From positions 1 to 37,460 of IMG/VR virus record IMGVR_UViG_3300030104_002675: a DNA stretch of 37,460 nucleotides; one strand, written 5' to 3'. Positions 18,501-25,941 of this stretch are shown here, piece by piece; position 1 is the stretch's first letter, and each line of letters begins with the position of its first letter. The stretch comes from a virus. A model generated the notes under the pieces. It searched no databases, was not told the origin of the DNA, and worked only from the letters and a program-made list of their open reading frames with translations. The translations under genes were made by a program, and so were the position numbers.

Positions 18501-20971
18501 CTGTAGATACGCTTAATGTAGGCGCGCAGTATGATAGTGATAAGCTAGAGCGATTTTATTACAAATTTTCATCAACCAACGACACTATTGGCGATATAGC
18601 TGTTCAAGATTTGCAAGTAAGAATAAGCGTATTTATGGCATCTGCGCTCGGTACTAATAAAATGTGGAGGTTGAGCGAAACAGTTATAACATCGTGTGAA
18701 GTAAAGAAAATTTACATGCTTCTTGATCAAGATTACGACACTGGTGATTTTGAGCAAATTATTGATATGGAGACTCAAACAGTAACTACAACTGTTCCTA
18801 TTTATGAAACCGTAATTACCACAACACCTGGTGTTCCGTTAGAAACAATTGACCCTTGGGCTGAGGTTATATTTCCAACTACTGTAGAAGGTTATCAGCA
18901 GATACAGAGTATTGATTATAGTGGTATAGCTTCAACTTTTGGGTTTCAGAACTTAGCTGAAGAAATATCTTATATTGATGCAGATGGTAATGAACAAACA
19001 TACCTGAGTGGACAAGGAAATGGAACTACATCTTATAATCAATACCCTGGGCAAGCTGTAGAGAGCGAAAATTACACTCAAGCTATTGAGAGTGTTGATA
19101 TTGGGCTATTAAGCTTCGCTACAGGGCCTGTACCGTTAATAATAAATTTAGATGAAACTAAATTACCTTTAGATCATACCAAGTGGTATTTATTAGAAAT
19201 AGAGCTTCCAGATGAAATAGATTTTAGCACTATTGGAGATTTTGAACTACCTTTTATACAACTTCTTGATTCAAGTAATCAACCTCAATTGGTTTTTTAT
19301 AACAGTAATAACAATATTCAAATAGGAGACTTCATCGACCATAGTACGCTGAGATTGGAACTTATAGATAATAAGCTAACGGCTCTATTTAACCCAGGAA
19401 CGGGTGATGTAAGTGGAATAGAAAAAATAAGCTTAAGTACGTTTAGCTATCCAAACGTATCAATACCAGGAGCAGGAACAGTACCATCGCTTATGGAAAG
19501 TATAAGATTTACAGACGTAAGCGTTGATTGGTACGGTGGTCATGCGAATAATTGGAATATAAGTCCAGAATTGCGTCACATAGAAAGAGCTGCTATTCCT
19601 GGAACAACGACTATACCTCAATCACATCCTAGCGTTTATTACCAAAACGGACAGATAAACTTCAATTCTAGTTTTGAAAATGTGATTGCTTCGACGTTCG
19701 CAAACGAAAGAAGTTTTACGCAACAGCTACCAGACTTACCAGAAGTAAATGATCATTACGAATTAGTTGTACAATACGGTAATGACGCTATATCTGGTAA
19801 TTTCAATACTAGCGAAATCGCAGGGATAACTATCAATGTTGGTGATTATGAATTCACAAATGCGCTTGGTGGAGATCTAATTCAAGTTGCTGATGATGAT
19901 TCGTTTAGTATTAGCTATTATTATGGTCCTATAAACTTTGATGGTGGACCTGCAGAAATTAAATTTACAGCTGATAATCTGTTTGTAGGTAGTGTAAAAA
20001 GCGTATCTTTAAAAGATATGACTAATTATTTTGAACCAGGAAGTGCAGGATCGTGGATAATAGACGGGTTTGATCAAGGGTTAAATAATTTTATTTCTTG
20101 GTATCAAGGTAGTATAAGCTTTAACGACGCACTGCAAGATCATAGAATATACCAACAAATAGGTGAATTACCAGTAGGACAGAGTTTTAAATTATCTTTT
20201 AATCTTGCGTATACTACCACGTCAATTGCTAATAGTGGTACAGTAAAGGTTTCGTATATTAATGAAGCAGGTTTAGTAGCATTCGAGCGCGTGTTTGGTT
20301 TCCTAGATCAAGGACTTGTTAATCATCAATTTCTCGTAGGCGAAGGATCGGGTGAACCATTAGGTTATTCTAATACTTTTATAATAGAAGCCTCAGGATC
20401 TAATCCTTTAGTAGCTATCATAGATAACCTCAAACTTAGACGTGTTATAACTGACGAAGAGTTTGGTACTCATCCGCTAACTATTAGTTACAATGAAGAC
20501 GTTAAAGGTTGGGTTAGCTTTAAGTCATTTGTACCAGAAAGTGGATTAAGTCTTTCTAGCCAATATTTCACTACTAGTCAAGGTAAATTATGGCAACACT
20601 ATACTAACGAAAATAGAAACGACTTTTACGGTCAACAAGCTGAATCACGTATATCTGTTGTACTTAATAATTCTCCTTCAACAGTTAAAAATTTCAATAC
20701 AGTAAATTACGAAGGGTCTCAAGCTAAGATATTAAATTTCGCAACAGTGGGCGAAAGTACTACTATGCGACCTTATAACGCCGGCGGTTCTATTGATGGC
20801 TGGGAGGTTACGTCAATATTAACAAACCTAGAGGAAGGTCAAGTTCCGGAGCTTATAGAAAAAGAGAATAAATGGTTTAACTATATAAGAGGCTTAAATT
20901 CACTAGATCAAGACACATCTAGTTTTAATTTTCAGGGAATCGGTGTTTTATCTCACACAACAAATGATTAA
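12506..20971 (+). CDS. Giant tail/hub protein with propeller-like core and jelly-roll inserts, 2821 aa
   Basis: The N-terminus (FIQGKMNKDLDERLIPNGQ, then RDALNIEV) is a signature I recall from tail hub or stabilisation proteins of crAss-like and marine flavobacterial phages. Residues about 1500-1640 hold a second conserved part: PTYGSIQKLFSRNTDLVAL, then AYFTDKQRGAVLRLSMDGLT and a closing YDAFNKQYNLTI, compatible with beta-propeller blades. The last 170 residues (LTISYNEDVKGWVSFKSF, then LSSQYFTTSQGKLWQH) look like the end of the same backbone. Between them, about 1648-2650, lie several beta-rich modules: IINDDFSEGV (1647), a domain around 1840-2080, a Thr/Val linker near 2091-2110, WNISPELRHIERAA (2348) and WIIDGFDQGLNNF (2519). 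These resemble carbohydrate-binding folds. I infer a tail-tip/receptor-contact role. Confidence 0.65.
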   Translation: MPEIKNTFIQGKMNKDLDERLIPNGQYRDALNIEVTSADEGNSGTARNILGNTRVDALVGGDNYTCVGSIANELTNKLYWFIHRPGADAVLEYDKVQGTNKIILYDHDNTVPLAENNPLYTAFYGENYDYSKILNFTGKQITGINIVDDFLFWSDGDDEPKKINISRSYHDGYTTLNQAASATGNPFAFVPRLHVNGELTDTILHKDHITVIKKKPTSAPTIKMNLSTSGETSIFEKVFPRFSCRYKYSDGEYSAFGPFTDVAFSAKYPELVNASNSYSTDEPYNKAMVNSISSVELYDFIPSDIPKDVVQVDILYKQEDSNVVYSITNIKNTDSEWTHQGLNENSSHKGKYVITSENIHAALPENQLLRAWDAVPKSALGQEIIGNRLVYANYKQGYNFDETFPTPDINAEYIQRATNFDNGGVKSIKSLRKYQLGYVLGDKYGRETPVFTSDDAGINLDWFSQSLSGNASLSNMFKVSLSNQTPDWAYYYKFYVKSPSAEYYNLLMDKCYFPFTHTEFENKDDHIYVSFPSSDRNKIMEDDYLISKKIYDGSDSQVFQENKYKILDISNEAPDAVKYVFFNLGTAANNDNAFTGTSVVGFGGEDSVLFAGPGHMTSAGLRIDQQTDIIHIHKTSWLSSTFNGAPLVDYNEETETQVENYKGDIYMSWSSGNLSSNRYKVSSIRVSNNNTYILRLTETISEKDARIAALNDTIETLNLDDLGPESSNTQVTMDSGLTLKFERRQKRSEEDFSGKFFVKIKHNAYLTSSSGSSTDSSGSVFPVAQAGIQWLVGVHNSADASEGSGIVNSASASIESTLTTETAVAGIANLTGFATEPSDWDVIKSHIGNRFFIDDMNFIACNVHEDSYAKESGPAWRGLNPPSAYKPFKWMPIDGDESSQSGLDTGYYWRIDSPELSEGGLGFYGSLKSFAPSTTSATFSASPFLTRIINSFEGIVTTTLAHSGQGSFSGGAPNSGERRFNNNTLYCHPNGSTQGLDNTYGPIDSTEKHFIHISFLAPGVNLIDEMSADDLADVTIKGKDSIARKLEGIWGGGAFTKVPSAPVEVGGSYSVNYFGDIGVDGHVIEFEGNYNESGNDQSGTPGPGIGQGYDLDYGLRHSNQWKPQYSDSGTNEELNSFVERIKTPGQKFIFKGDDSETVYRIESVTEKHMYNHTPWRMRWLWDDTNSEWVAGGDSVEEAASAWADFTDVNLTPSNNSGDEGYSTAATALADAITDFGAANNRRVTYIIELDKDPVDHYDPRTDSVESIDATIDDVNGQIQFVSDIVPSQIDAIFSHPTIWETEPQQLADLNIYHEASNNIPIKLTSTTNELFAPVGSKVDIVSYGENYDVDVDFAEGAIVDTESSYISLWNSEDIFEVNPPLPENNYTGSVFRFSKDDGSYVEAKIIDQLGPGVQFKVNTQVDVTRDVGLSWFNCFSFGDGIESNRVRDGYNKMQISNGARVSATLEQPFIEEHRTNGLIYSGIYNSNSGVNNLNQFIAAEKITKDLNPTYGSIQKLFSRNTDLVALCEDRVLKILANKDALFNADGNPQLVATPNVLGQSVPFSGDFGISTHPESFAHESFRAYFTDKQRGAVLRLSMDGLTPISDAGMRDWFRDNLVDEANFIGSYDAFNKQYNLTIKSKPILGSIINDDFSEGVAAVESFNNTEYIDNGAFTQGLSFSGVMQLEDLDLVERNKTINPDLFVDVTIRNHPEILAESLVASVTTTEEVDTGETATSSEDIDFGDPDFEINYIDDPDAPIIMPDSLDGFPEGQAPVMFGFDENLNSSESPFDDVGSTATTFNIKRYNNTEDTNQVPAVLEEYNGYGGDDTNLGFGVGASGGGISGHTNTTRWTNPTTIFHQNESGFAAGGVPSTLDDGNNDDWHAINKGITFRGSPTDEGSGEVPWGYIQFPSNGFIEGGTNQLTDSIINSEPAARNNTIFKGEEIEVTVNYRSNHLGTESDNFIRVELFDGNSPLDSSYFAGGTTFSNENIEGWTNSQSVDTLNVGAQYDSDKLERFYYKFSSTNDTIGDIAVQDLQVRISVFMASALGTNKMWRLSETVITSCEVKKIYMLLDQDYDTGDFEQIIDMETQTVTTTVPIYETVITTTPGVPLETIDPWAEVIFPTTVEGYQQIQSIDYSGIASTFGFQNLAEEISYIDADGNEQTYLSGQGNGTTSYNQYPGQAVESENYTQAIESVDIGLLSFATGPVPLIINLDETKLPLDHTKWYLLEIELPDEIDFSTIGDFELPFIQLLDSSNQPQLVFYNSNNNIQIGDFIDHSTLRLELIDNKLTALFNPGTGDVSGIEKISLSTFSYPNVSIPGAGTVPSLMESIRFTDVSVDWYGGHANNWNISPELRHIERAAIPGTTTIPQSHPSVYYQNGQINFNSSFENVIASTFANERSFTQQLPDLPEVNDHYELVVQYGNDAISGNFNTSEIAGITINVGDYEFTNALGGDLIQVADDDSFSISYYYGPINFDGGPAEIKFTADNLFVGSVKSVSLKDMTNYFEPGSAGSWIIDGFDQGLNNFISWYQGSISFNDALQDHRIYQQIGELPVGQSFKLSFNLAYTTTSIANSGTVKVSYINEAGLVAFERVFGFLDQGLVNHQFLVGEGSGEPLGYSNTFIIEASGSNPLVAIIDNLKLRRVITDEEFGTHPLTISYNEDVKGWVSFKSFVPESGLSLSSQYFTTSQGKLWQHYTNENRNDFYGQQAESRISVVLNNSPSTVKNFNTVNYEGSQAKILNFATVGESTTMRPYNAGGSIDGWEVTSILTNLEEGQVPELIEKENKWFNYIRGLNSLDQDTSSFNFQGIGVLSHTTND

Positions 20972-20973
20972 CT

Positions 20974-22185
20974 ATGAGTAAAAATATTAACGCTATAGAA
21001 ACCTCCGTTCTTAATATACCTAAGATTGGTCAAGCTAGAAACGTAGATATCACGGGCGATGAAGGTGCAGCATTTATATTGCAGTTAGTTGATAGCAGTG
21101 GTAAGTTTTATAATTTCCGTATAGGCGCGTTTGAAACGGCGTCACATACTACTAAGCATTTATTACGTGGTACTATCGGCGGTTCAAGATTTACTACTCG
21201 AATTAATTTTCCAACTGTAGCTGGGACTACTACTTATAGTGTTATTGTGATAGCAGATCCCGCAACAGATACGGTGATATCTAAAAATAGGCAGGTGTTA
21301 AATACTACTTTAACACAGGTCGCTGATACTGTGGTTACTCTAGCATATAACACTGCGAATACAAGTAAATATACGACTAGTCCCCCAGCTGCAAACTTAG
21401 CGACTACGCTATCGTCAGCTAAGAAGAAACTCACTTTTGTGAATGATTCAAAAACGGTAACTAATGCTACGGGAAGTACTAATAATAATGGTCTTAAAAT
21501 AACTAGAAAGCCAGTTGATACAGACTTAGTTTTTAGAATGGAGACAACGCTAGATGGCACTACAAGCGGTTCAAAAACCTTGGTGGCAGATAGTGTAACA
21601 GATCTAGTTGTAGGTATGGTTTTAGTTTCAGGTCCTAATTTATCGGGTACGCCGGTTGTTACAGCGATTGATGAAGCTACAAAAACCGTTACTTTATCTG
21701 CGGTTCAAACTCTGAATTCTGACGGAGCAGCACTGAAATTTGATGCTCAAGGACCAAAAATGATATTTAAAGCAATTGGTATCGCTGTAACGAAGTTTGC
21801 GTGCGGAGCGCTTATACCTAAAGATGCGGCTGTTAGTACGACTATAGCGGCTGACGGAGGTGGAACAGAGGTCACTGATGGGGCTTCAGTAAATATGACA
21901 GTAGCTTCTACGTACGGTATTGCAAAAGACTCGACTGTTAAAGGGGATGGTATTGCCAGCAGTATCACTGTTGCAACTGTTGTAAACACTACGCAGTTAA
22001 CTATTTCTTCGGCTCAGAATCTAAGTTCGCAACCTGGATCTGGCGTAGGAACAGCGGTTAAATTCGGTGGGTTTTTTACAAAAATAGACTTAACAACTAA
22101 GTTTTTTATTCAAAAAGCGGGGACAACTAATAGAACTATAACATTACTTTTAGATAACTTTATAACGCCTGGAGCAGCATCATGA
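20974..22185 (+). CDS. Beta-rich tail or fibre protein with internal duplication, 403 aa
   Basis: The protein starts MSKNINAIETSVLNIPKIGQ and is almost entirely Thr/Ser/Val/Ala-rich beta structure, with very few aromatic residues after the first 80. Two segments repeat: residues 200-260 (TVTLSAVQTLNSDGAALKF at its end) and 303-366 (QLTISSAQNLSSQPGSG, then AVKFGG). Such repeats, with a G-M-x-V-x-G and x-x-V-T-L-S pattern, are common in tail fibre and tail-associated proteins. The start lies two bases after the giant tail gene and the stop overlaps the next start (ATGA, 22182-22185). It probably assembles onto the tail; receptor contact is possible but unshown. Confidence 0.6.
   Translation: MSKNINAIETSVLNIPKIGQARNVDITGDEGAAFILQLVDSSGKFYNFRIGAFETASHTTKHLLRGTIGGSRFTTRINFPTVAGTTTYSVIVIADPATDTVISKNRQVLNTTLTQVADTVVTLAYNTANTSKYTTSPPAANLATTLSSAKKKLTFVNDSKTVTNATGSTNNNGLKITRKPVDTDLVFRMETTLDGTTSGSKTLVADSVTDLVVGMVLVSGPNLSGTPVVTAIDEATKTVTLSAVQTLNSDGAALKFDAQGPKMIFKAIGIAVTKFACGALIPKDAAVSTTIAADGGGTEVTDGASVNMTVASTYGIAKDSTVKGDGIASSITVATVVNTTQLTISSAQNLSSQPGSGVGTAVKFGGFFTKIDLTTKFFIQKAGTTNRTITLLLDNFITPGAAS
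21571..22071 (+). repeat. Two diverged copies of a ~60-residue beta unit inside one gene
   Basis: Copy 1 is 21571-21753 (residues 200-260) and copy 2 is 21880-22071 (residues 303-366), separated by about 42 residues. The match is visible at protein level, mostly in the second half of each unit (TLSAVQTLNSDG against TISSAQNLSSQP, ALKF against AVKF). At DNA level the copies have diverged, so this is an old duplication rather than a recent one. Confidence 0.55.
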
Positions 22186-22520
22186 TAATACACTTACAAT
22201 CAGCAGTAGACAATGCTTCTCTTCAGATAGGAGACACAGCGTGGTACACAAGCACTAACAGCGTCGGTCAAGGATATAATCAACAAGTTGGTAATAATAT
22301 GACACTAATAGGTGAAATCATTGAAATAGGTCCTAGTTATATACGAGTGGCAAGCAATTTTAGTATTCCTAGTGACGCATTTATCATGTTTTCTAAAAAT
22401 AATAATGTTAACACAACTAGTTTGAAAGGTTATTTCGCTGAAATAACATTACTTAACGATACTACTGAGCCGGCAGAATTATTCTCAGTTGGTGCCACTT
22501 CTACTGAAAGTAGTAAATAA
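22182..22520 (+). CDS. Small conserved virion-cluster protein, 112 aa
   Basis: The protein starts MIIHLQSAVDNASLQIGDTA and reads as a small beta barrel: IGDTAWYTST, MTLIGEIIEIG, YIRVASNFSIPSDAFIMFSK, then LKGYFAEITLLND. The C-terminus is EPAELFSVGATSTESSK. I recall this ending (an aspartate/glutamate-rich strand, then ELFSVGSE-like and ESSK) in small proteins between tail and ejection genes of marine phages. The function is unknown; a tail accessory or assembly role fits. It is coupled to the upstream gene by ATGA. After it comes a 48-base intergenic stretch carrying a nested inverted repeat. Confidence 0.6.
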   Translation: MIIHLQSAVDNASLQIGDTAWYTSTNSVGQGYNQQVGNNMTLIGEIIEIGPSYIRVASNFSIPSDAFIMFSKNNNVNTTSLKGYFAEITLLNDTTEPAELFSVGATSTESSK

Positions 22521-22532
22521 TCACTAAAAAAT

Positions 22533-22585
22533 GTAACTATATATGAGTATAATATACTTAAATTAAATATGAATCATATAGTTAC
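22533..22585 (+). promoter_or_regulatory. Nested inverted repeat spanning the start of the acetyltransferase-like gene
   Basis: The outer arms are 22533-22542 (GTAACTATAT) and 22576-22585 (ATATAGTTAC). They pair over 10 bp, and the right arm lies in codons 3-6 of the next gene. Inside is a smaller hairpin, 22546-22550 with 22554-22558 (AGTAT and ATACT), whose middle reads TATAAT. Possible roles are a start-codon-sequestering RNA structure, an operator-like palindrome or a promoter element. I see no good -35 partner and no T-tract, so I do not call a promoter or terminator. Confidence 0.45.
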
Positions 22586-22988
22586 GTTTAGAACTTTCAA
22601 AGAGGGCGATTATGACATGTGCTGTGAGTGGTGGAAGTGGTGGTGGAAAGGTGAAATACCTGTCAAAAGGCAGTTGTTACCTGATGATAAATCGTGTTAT
22701 GTTATAGAAAGTAATAACGTGCCTGTAGCTGCTGGGTTTTTATTTACATTTGAAAATCCTTTAGTTGGTTATGGCCCAACATGGGTTGTATCTAATCCAG
22801 AGTACAAAGAAAAAGATAGACGTCAATTATTAGAACTATTAATATCTAATATAGAAAAAGACGCAAAAGAAACTTTTGGCATGGTGCAATTGTTTACTGT
22901 CTGTGGTAATAAATTTTTACAAGACATACATAAAAAATTAAATTGGTATATGATGCCTGCTAAATACGAGGCATTTAAATATTTATAA
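22569..22988 (+). CDS. GNAT acetyltransferase-like protein, 139 aa
   Basis: GNAT enzymes move an acetyl group from acetyl-CoA to an amine. The fold order fits: strand FRTFKEGDYDMCCEWW, a Trp-rich stretch (WWKWWWKG, about residues 18-25), strands SCYVIESNN and VPVAAGFLF, and WVVSNPEYKEKDRRQLLELL as the motif-A helix. Near the C-terminus, TVCGNKFLQDIHKKLNWY occupies the motif-B position. The usual Q/R-x-x-G-x-G/A loop is degenerate (EKDRRQLL, no glycines), so cofactor binding and activity are uncertain. I recognise related proteins from structural clusters of marine phages. It lies between tail and ejection genes, which suggests modification of virion or host proteins, or a structural role. The leader is AT-rich with no Shine-Dalgarno. 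Confidence 0.55.
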   Translation: MNHIVTFRTFKEGDYDMCCEWWKWWWKGEIPVKRQLLPDDKSCYVIESNNVPVAAGFLFTFENPLVGYGPTWVVSNPEYKEKDRRQLLELLISNIEKDAKETFGMVQLFTVCGNKFLQDIHKKLNWYMMPAKYEAFKYL

Positions 22989-22989
22989 A

Positions 22990-23670
22990 ATGGGAAAAGC
23001 AGCACAAAGACGAAATGAAGAAGCGATAACGCAAGCTACTGATGCTCAGTTAGCGGACGCTAAAGCTATGCTCGCTGATCAACGCACTAGACTTGATGAT
23101 CAAAAACAAAGATATAGAGAATTTGAGATAACAAATCCATTCGCAGGAATGGAAAATCCTTATGAAGATCTAACCGTGAGCCAAGAAGCAGCTAGGTTTC
23201 AGGCAGAGCAAGGTAGACAGCAAAGAGCTAATATCATGGCTAATTTACAAGGTGCTGCCGGGGCATCTGGTATTGCTGGTTTAGCTCAGTCTCTAGCCGG
23301 TCAAGGCGTTATGCAAGCTAGACAAATATCGACAGATATAGCGCAACAAGAGGTTCAAAATAGAATGGCCGCAGCGCAGGGTCAAATGGCTGTTGATCAA
23401 CTTGTAAGACAAGGCGCAGGAGCAGTTCAACAAGCTCAATTCGGTAGAGAATCCACATTATACGCTGCTGAGCTTGGTGAGATGGCTGGGACAAGATCAG
23501 CTTTATCAGGCGCTCAAGCAAATCAAATGGCAGGATTTAGCGCTATATCACAAATGAATGCTGCTCGTATGGGTGTGTTTGGAGATATTATAGGGGGTGT
23601 AGCCGGAGGTATAGCTACAGGTGGTATGAGTAATTTAGCTAAAGGATTAAGTTTCTTTGGAAAAGAATAA
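22990..23670 (+). CDS. Probable internal (ejection) virion protein, 226 aa
   Basis: The protein is Ala/Gln/Gly-rich and largely helical. The N-terminus is a charged coiled coil (residues about 8-50). Then come NPFAGMENPYEDLTV and QEAARFQAEQGRQQRANIM, a helix-rich GAAGASGIAGLAQSLAGQG, and a C-terminal Gly-rich hydrophobic segment (IIGGVAGGIATGGM, about 200-214) that could enter a membrane. The pattern ENP-[FY]-ED-L-T-V followed by Ala/Gln-rich repeats is one I associate with internal virion proteins of podoviruses, similar in role to T7 gp14. Those proteins are released from the particle and form part of the DNA conduit across the cell envelope. The gene begins one base after the upstream stop and ends in three consecutive TAA codons. 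Confidence 0.6.
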   Translation: MGKAAQRRNEEAITQATDAQLADAKAMLADQRTRLDDQKQRYREFEITNPFAGMENPYEDLTVSQEAARFQAEQGRQQRANIMANLQGAAGASGIAGLAQSLAGQGVMQARQISTDIAQQEVQNRMAAAQGQMAVDQLVRQGAGAVQQAQFGRESTLYAAELGEMAGTRSALSGAQANQMAGFSAISQMNAARMGVFGDIIGGVAGGIATGGMSNLAKGLSFFGKE

Positions 23671-23682
23671 TAATAAAGTAAA

Positions 23683-25941
23683 ATGGCAGTAGATTTAAGA
23701 GGACAAGCAGACGCAACAATAGCAAGTGCAGCAGCAAGAGCAGGCGCGGCACTAGCGGGACCAGACTATAGTACGTCATTTCAAAATATAGCCACTGGAT
23801 ACCAATTAGGTATGCAGAAATTGGGTGCCGGTTTAGCAGCGGTATCTCAAGTAGGCGCCGCAGCGGCCACTGATTTAGTAGAAAAAGTAAAAGAAGCGAA
23901 AACCACTTATACTGAAAGCGGGGCGTGGGGATCTGTTATGGGTAACTTTAAGGGTCTTCTAAAAGAAGGTTTTGATATATTTAAGGCTGAAAGAGGAGAA
24001 GATAGAGACGTACAGAAACAAGAGTTTAAAGATAAATGGAACACTAGCGTAGGTAGTCTTAAAAGTATGATTGATAAAACTTTTATGGTTGAGATGGTAC
24101 TAGAGGAAGGTGAATATAATAAAGCATATCTTGAAGAAAACCCTGATAAAGCAGCTCAGTTCTCTATAATTAGATCAACCAAAAAAAATCCAGTAGACGC
24201 ACCAGGACTTCCATATGACGGTTGTTATTCAGACATGGAAGTTGAGGATGGAGCGTGGGTTAAGAAGTATTACGGTCCAGATGGAGCACCAATATCGTCA
24301 TTTGGTCCTGATGGAACACCTATATATGTTGATAAGCGAGACATGCGTCCTGACGCGTCACAAATTGTTGAAGATAAGACTCAAATATTGCGCGAACCAA
24401 GCGGCGAGTATAAAGCAACTGGAGAAGGTAAAGTGGGCTTCAACAACGAGGTCATAAACGAAACTTTGATGAATCCTTTGAAAGAAGGTAGTTTAGACAG
24501 ATTGGCTAAAGAAGGATACACCATATACGTACCTGGCAAGGACGGTATCCCTACTGATGAAATTAAATACCAAAGCAAAGGCCCAGGCGCTATAGGGTCA
24601 GCTCAGATCATGCTCAATAGGATGGGTTATACGGGTGTTGATGGTAAGCCGTTAAAAGTAGATAATTTACTTTACAAATACGACAAAGACGGAAAAAGAA
24701 TTAAATCTAATACTGAGCACGCTTTTGAGCAATTTAAAAAAGATCAAGAAGCGAGAGAGCAAGGTGCTGGTGATTTATTTTCAAGTATACAAACGTATGC
24801 AGATGAAGAAAGAACTCAAATGAGTGTAAACGGTAATGATATATCAAAGCTTATAGTTAGGAAAAATCCAGAAACACAAGCTGGTATTCAAGAATTACAA
24901 CTAGCTGCTATGGAATCAGGTTCGGTAGGTTTGGATTTCAAATCCAATGAGTATAGAAATGCGATGAAGGATATAGTTGATGATAAAGATAAGTTTTCTG
25001 ATATGGCATATACTCCTATTGGAAATGAAGAATATAGCTTTGCACAACTGTTAACGCAACCAAATAAGATGACGAAAGAGATGTTTAATCAAGTTGTATC
25101 AATGGGTAAAAATCTTGCTGGTATTGATCCAGGTGAAGATGGGATTATTGATGAAAACGATTTCCAAGAAGAGGATGCTGCTAATTTAGCTATTCTAAGG
25201 AAAGAAATGTTGAATTACAGCAACCCCCAAGCGCGAGAAATATTTTTTGATTATCTTGTTGATGAAGGAGCTAGTAGACACAAGGAACAATTAGACATAT
25301 ATAACAGGAAATTAAATGCGGGAAATATTACTGATGATGGCGGCGACGGTTTAATAACTTCAAAAAAGAACGTGACTCTCTTTACAGTTAAGGGCGAAGA
25401 TGGTACTACTTATGTTCGTGAGAGTGATATGAACAACAACGCTACAGCGTTCCATCAAATTGAAACTGGGGATTACGCTTCGGATTCTTTCACAGGGTGG
25501 AACGGCGAAACATACTCATTTGAAAATGATCAATGGTATGTTGATGACGTAGATGATGGTGGAGACCCAATGAAAAAACCTATACCAAGGCAAGAAGTAA
25601 TTGATCAATTGAAATTCAGCTCACAACCAACTATAATGGATTATCTAGGTACTTCTTTAGAAGGACAAGACATTGGATTTATGGAGGGTAGTAACGATAT
25701 TTTCTTCCAAAGTCAAACAGGTAAAGGAGCAGCAAATATGGGAGACCGTGATAACTGGAAAAAAGATGATAACGGGTATTGGCAGTTCAAGCAAGAAGAC
25801 GGTAGTTATAAAACAATGATATGGAAAAACAATAAGGGACAGTGGATAGGTACGAAGATAAAGGGTATGCCGGAATTAGCTGCTTCTAAAAAATTAGCAG
25901 AATTCTTAGAGGGATCAATTGACAATACATACGCAGACTAA
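23683..25941 (+). CDS. Probable internal virion protein with possible PG-binding module, 752 aa
   Basis: The N-terminus is Ala-rich and helical (SAAARAGAALAGPDYSTSF, then YQLGMQKLGAGLAAVSQVG), as in ejected virion proteins. Residues about 303-355 (AIGSAQIMLNRMGYTGVDG, then LKVDNLLYK, then HAFEQFKKD) follow the outline of a PG_binding_1 module: helix with LNxxGY, a short G-VDG turn, and a second helix with F. Two loops look like calcium sites: DPGEDGIIDEND at 482-493 and DDGGDGLI at 551-558. The C-terminal part is aromatic-rich and beta-like (FTGWNGETYSFENDQWYVDD; DNGYWQFKQEDGSYKTM). The gene sits between another ejection-type gene and the giant one, with the stop one base before the next ATG. 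I infer a role in crossing the peptidoglycan; nothing here shows catalysis. Confidence 0.55.
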   Translation: MAVDLRGQADATIASAAARAGAALAGPDYSTSFQNIATGYQLGMQKLGAGLAAVSQVGAAAATDLVEKVKEAKTTYTESGAWGSVMGNFKGLLKEGFDIFKAERGEDRDVQKQEFKDKWNTSVGSLKSMIDKTFMVEMVLEEGEYNKAYLEENPDKAAQFSIIRSTKKNPVDAPGLPYDGCYSDMEVEDGAWVKKYYGPDGAPISSFGPDGTPIYVDKRDMRPDASQIVEDKTQILREPSGEYKATGEGKVGFNNEVINETLMNPLKEGSLDRLAKEGYTIYVPGKDGIPTDEIKYQSKGPGAIGSAQIMLNRMGYTGVDGKPLKVDNLLYKYDKDGKRIKSNTEHAFEQFKKDQEAREQGAGDLFSSIQTYADEERTQMSVNGNDISKLIVRKNPETQAGIQELQLAAMESGSVGLDFKSNEYRNAMKDIVDDKDKFSDMAYTPIGNEEYSFAQLLTQPNKMTKEMFNQVVSMGKNLAGIDPGEDGIIDENDFQEEDAANLAILRKEMLNYSNPQAREIFFDYLVDEGASRHKEQLDIYNRKLNAGNITDDGGDGLITSKKNVTLFTVKGEDGTTYVRESDMNNNATAFHQIETGDYASDSFTGWNGETYSFENDQWYVDDVDDGGDPMKKPIPRQEVIDQLKFSSQPTIMDYLGTSLEGQDIGFMEGSNDIFFQSQTGKGAANMGDRDNWKKDDNGYWQFKQEDGSYKTMIWKNNKGQWIGTKIKGMPELAASKKLAEFLEGSIDNTYAD

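Noticed and set aside
22548-22553. TATAAT as a -10 promoter element
   Set aside because: No plausible -35 box at a usual distance, and a Bacteroidetes host would use a TAnnTTTG element, which is not present. It is more economically explained as part of the palindrome.
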